Source of the DNA: Fasciola hepatica
Taxonomy: Eukaryota; Platyhelminthes; Trematoda; Plagiorchiida; Fasciolidae
NCBI GenBank assembly: GCA_948099385.1
Contig: CANUEZ040000028.1
Span: forward strand, 4,503,501-4,567,500
Reading direction: 5' to 3'
Length of the DNA: 64,000 bases
Part shown: positions 60,901 through 64,000 of the stretch, one piece after another
How the letters are laid out: each line of letters begins with the position of its first letter
Numbering within the stretch: position 1 is the stretch's first letter
Translations under genes and position numbers: made by a program
The notes under the pieces: model-generated
Database searches by the model: none
What the model saw: the letters and a program-made list of their open reading frames with translations, nothing else
Told to the model about the DNA's origin: nothing

Positions 60901-63474
60901 TGCTACATCGTGTACCATTCATGAAGAGAATGATATAGAGAAAAAGGATTGAAATTGATGTGTCACCTATGTCCAGAACAATGAGGATAAACGTTCAAAC
61001 CCTTGTTCACATTCAACACATTCTTCTGACAGAAAGCATTTGGTTTTTTGATGCATGTGATATATGTATACAATAACTCAAAAATTACCAACAACTTAGA
61101 GAAGGTCCATAATGGAATACGAAAACATTTGACGCTCCCCCTTCCCTCCTCTTTAAAATCTGTCGGAACAACCCGTTCACTCCGTGACATTGTTGATCAC
61201 ACAGAAACCATATAAAACGCACGAAAACTCACTTTGCGCATAACAGACTGTGTTCACAATTTTACGTTTTTTTCAAGTTGGCAATAAGTGACCTCAAAAA
61301 AATGTACAAAACGCACGAAAATGTGATCACTCGAGCTCTTAACTGAAATTAATATACCAACGATAATGTTCAGGAGCTTCTTGGGGAGATAGTTATAATT
61401 TCACTGATATAGAAACATGGTAAATATGCAAGGAAAAGGGCATTACTTTCTGATTTTCCTAATAAGAACAAAACATTCCATAGGCTCTGATTCACCTCAA
61501 ACTAGTCGGTGTACAATTATTTGCATATCTACTACAGCAATGTATATACTGATATCCATTACCAAATCAAAAAGCTCAAATTTATTGGAGTTGCAAGACT
61601 TTGTAGTTTGCACATCAATTATCTGGTAATCGAGTCAAACAAAGTACTAAAATAAGTAAAACTATGTGCAGTATCGATTCGAGTTTCTCTAATTTTTGGT
61701 GCGAAATCGAGTAAGCCTGATTGGTGTTCCTTGCTTATTCAGAAAGTCGAATATACAAGCTACAACGTCATTGGTTATATGGACGCGTGAAACCTCATTG
61801 TGTGAGAGGTGGCAGTGTTTTTTCTTCATTGGAAAAACTGAGATGACGATTCTACCATGGCCCTTAGAAATGCGACACTACCGTTGGTACATTCATTTTG
61901 TCATACATATTTTCACTGAATTATTCAGGAATATCACTCAGTGGAACAGCTCGGCGAACAGGCGCACCGTCTACTAATGAACTAACAGAGCTTTCATAGT
62001 AAAGTGCAATTTCCTCTCGTGATTATTCATCAGTCATTGCTATGTCTATTTTGTTACAAAAGAATATCTCAATAGTTACACCCCTATTTGCTTGAATTCG
62101 AAATTCACCATTCGAATCGCTCAATATTTTGTCAGATTTGACGAACTGGTGCCTTACCTATACACTAACCGGAGACTGAAGAAGAAATGACACTTTCGTT
62201 GAAACAATCGGTTTTCAGTACATTATCGATCACGTGGGAGAAAACAGACAAAATATCATGCAGATGAAAGTGCAAGACAATCCAGTCACGTGTAGTTCGT
62301 TGGCATATTAAAATCGTAAACAAATGTAGATGACCGCAGCACCCCATTTAAGTAGTTTTTTAAATCCAGTTGAAGAAGCATATAGCAATATGTTTTTCTT
62401 TCAGAGTTAGAAAATTATTTTCTGATTTAACTAAGTAGAACAGGTTCGATGCCCATGAAAAGCACTCCGCGTCATAATATTTGGCTGAGCTGGATTATAG
62501 AAATACATTTCATAGGAAAATTGCCTGCATCATTGTAAAACCGAATAGAATTACAGACCATGTCATCGGCTTTCAATTGAAAGCTGATAGCTTGCGTGAA
62601 ACTACTTACATATGACTGGGGAGCCAAGTAAGATACATGTTTTTGCAAAAGCTCCTCAGATCCAAATTAAGATAAGTATCAATTCACGACGCTGATGGCA
62701 TCACTGGTTTTCCGTAAATTATCTCATTCACAACAGCCAACCACTGCAATTAAGGACCATCATCAACTGTGGTTAAGCGAAGGACAAACTGTGTCGACAA
62801 GCAGTGCAATATTGGCACACATGGTTGGCATCGAATATCAGGTCTATCCCGACGCAGCTCTCTAATTTGGGTAACGTGCCCCGTTGAAGGCACCTCAAAT
62901 GTGTGCATTTGCGCAATCTAACGATGGCCGAAGCCGTTCGAACGAGGGAGCTGACTCGTGGTCTTTGTGCTCAAAACAGTTGCTTTCAGGCGCTCCAAAT
63001 TGAAACTGTTTTAGGTAAAGTACTGAAAACATTATGTTCCGTTACATAAATCACCAGCATCTATCATGACATGTTTGCTAGTTCCTACTATGCCTATGGC
63101 CAGGTGTGACTTTGACTCCACTAACATCAGAAGGATATTTTACGCCAAGTGTTCACTCAAAATTTGCCTTTTTAAAGTGGTTCACGCATATCGCAGTCAA
63201 CGTTGACAAATGCAAAAGGATTTCCCCAATGTCTAGTTTCTGCACACAAATATTTCACATGTGATAATGAAAATAGTAGCCCTAATCGGATTGCATGATA
63301 CTTGTGTGCCGTTCATCATAAAATCAACAATTTTCAAACACAGACTAGCTTCACATATACTTGGTTTTATGCTGAAACCAAATACACGAATCCCGGAAAC
63401 AAAAAAACAATGATCTTATATGGAATAAAACCACAACGGCTTTCAAACAATGTTGCTCGGAATCGAAAAATATT
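60901..63474. other. No gene recognised
   Basis: No exon with both strong splice sites and symmetric length was found. A good acceptor at 62400 (TTCTTTCAG) and one at 62996 (TTGCTTTCAG) have no matching donor that leaves phase 1 open. Confidence 0.4.
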
Positions 63475-64000
63475 GTTCAAACTTTGTATCTTCGAATTGA
63501 AACGGTTGGAAAACTCTATTCATATGATAATTACGAGAAATTATATGAACTATGCATTGTACATCAGATGATAGACGAACAGCAATTTGTGCTATATTCA
63601 TTCAGTGTTGACTATAAAACAATAGATACTGAGGAAATCTAGTACCCCAGAGTGAGACATTTATCCTCTAATCCATATTAATCTGAAAAGCAACGTTTAT
63701 CTTAAGACTGCTATAATATATGCCTGCTTTCTCGATGAAATCTAATCCAGAGCGGCGAGGAGCATGTAAGTTTTCAATGCTTCTCAGTGTTCTCAGTTAT
63801 TCGGTCAACATTGTCACCCACGATTGGTAATCGCGATTTAACTGTTCCACAACAATTCATTTCGCTTATGCTTCGTTGTGTTCCGTTAGATCACTTCAAT
63901 GATTACCAATCATGGCCATTAAACTAATGGTTAGAAGAAAGCCACTACTCAAAAAATGGGTGTCTACTCAAAAACGTCGCTTGCGTCATCCGGAAAAACA
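63475..64000 (+). repeat. Head module M4, continues beyond the window
   Basis: Near-identical to 43022-43547 at a constant offset of 20453. It suggests that another micro-exon module follows to the right. Confidence 0.88.
63751..63765 (+). CDS. Micro-exon E4, 15 bp
   Basis: Identical to E3: AGCGGCGAGGAGCAT between AATCCAG and GTAAGTTTT, phase 1, R-R-G-A. Confidence 0.55.

Noticed and set aside
61684..61710. 27-bp segment between ATTCGAG and CGA|GTAAGC
   Set aside because: The length and frame fit, but the acceptor GAG has no pyrimidine tract and there is no second copy.
62700..63000. Stretch with several short inverted and GC-richer blocks, considered as a small RNA gene
   Set aside because: No U-snRNA, tRNA, 5S or spliced-leader signature could be recognised.

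Overview
The window looks like intronic and intergenic DNA of a flatworm, most likely a digenean trematode and possibly a schistosome relative. Two things point there. The first 2 kb is a decayed Penelope-like retroelement of the kind common in fluke genomes. The rest is built around very short candidate exons whose lengths are multiples of three, which is the hallmark of the micro-exon genes (MEGs) described from schistosomes. No conventional long-exon gene, rRNA, tRNA or CRISPR array is visible. No first exon with a signal peptide could be assigned, so the gene(s) may begin outside the window. The species assignment is inference.

Layout, all putative exons on the + strand: (1) 31-2043, Penelope-like relic. 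(2) About 2350-6670, module M1, with micro-exons of 15, 15, 27, 18, 15, 21 and 30 bp. M1 also holds a 233-bp cysteine-containing candidate terminal exon followed by AATAAA. (3) 7161-42470, a head-to-tail array of nine complete units and one truncated unit of about 3.55 kb. Each unit carries micro-exons A (15 bp), D (27), B (21) and C (15), plus a weaker 12-bp candidate M. (4) 43022-45500, a divergent head module M3 with two 15-bp exons. (5) About 45550-49845, module M2, a second copy of M1 with changed splice sites. (6) 49846-60050, scattered 12-27-bp exon candidates, repeated non-coding segments and no clear gene. (7) 60060-60900, a diverged single relative of the array unit. (8) 63475-64000, the start of another head module, M4.

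Every accepted micro-exon is a multiple of three. Each is open when it begins with the last two bases of a codon and ends with the first base of the next (phase 1 at both edges). Any subset can therefore be joined without a frame change. Inside the array no exon ends in T, so no junction between array exons can create a stop codon. A transcript through the whole array would encode about nine near-identical repeats of 26-30 residues, and exon skipping could give a very large number of variants. This amplified cassette of symmetric micro-exons is the main candidate for a previously undescribed system.

Limits: exons were called by eye from splice consensus, length, phase and conservation between copies. 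No transcript evidence was available, and individual weak calls may be chance.
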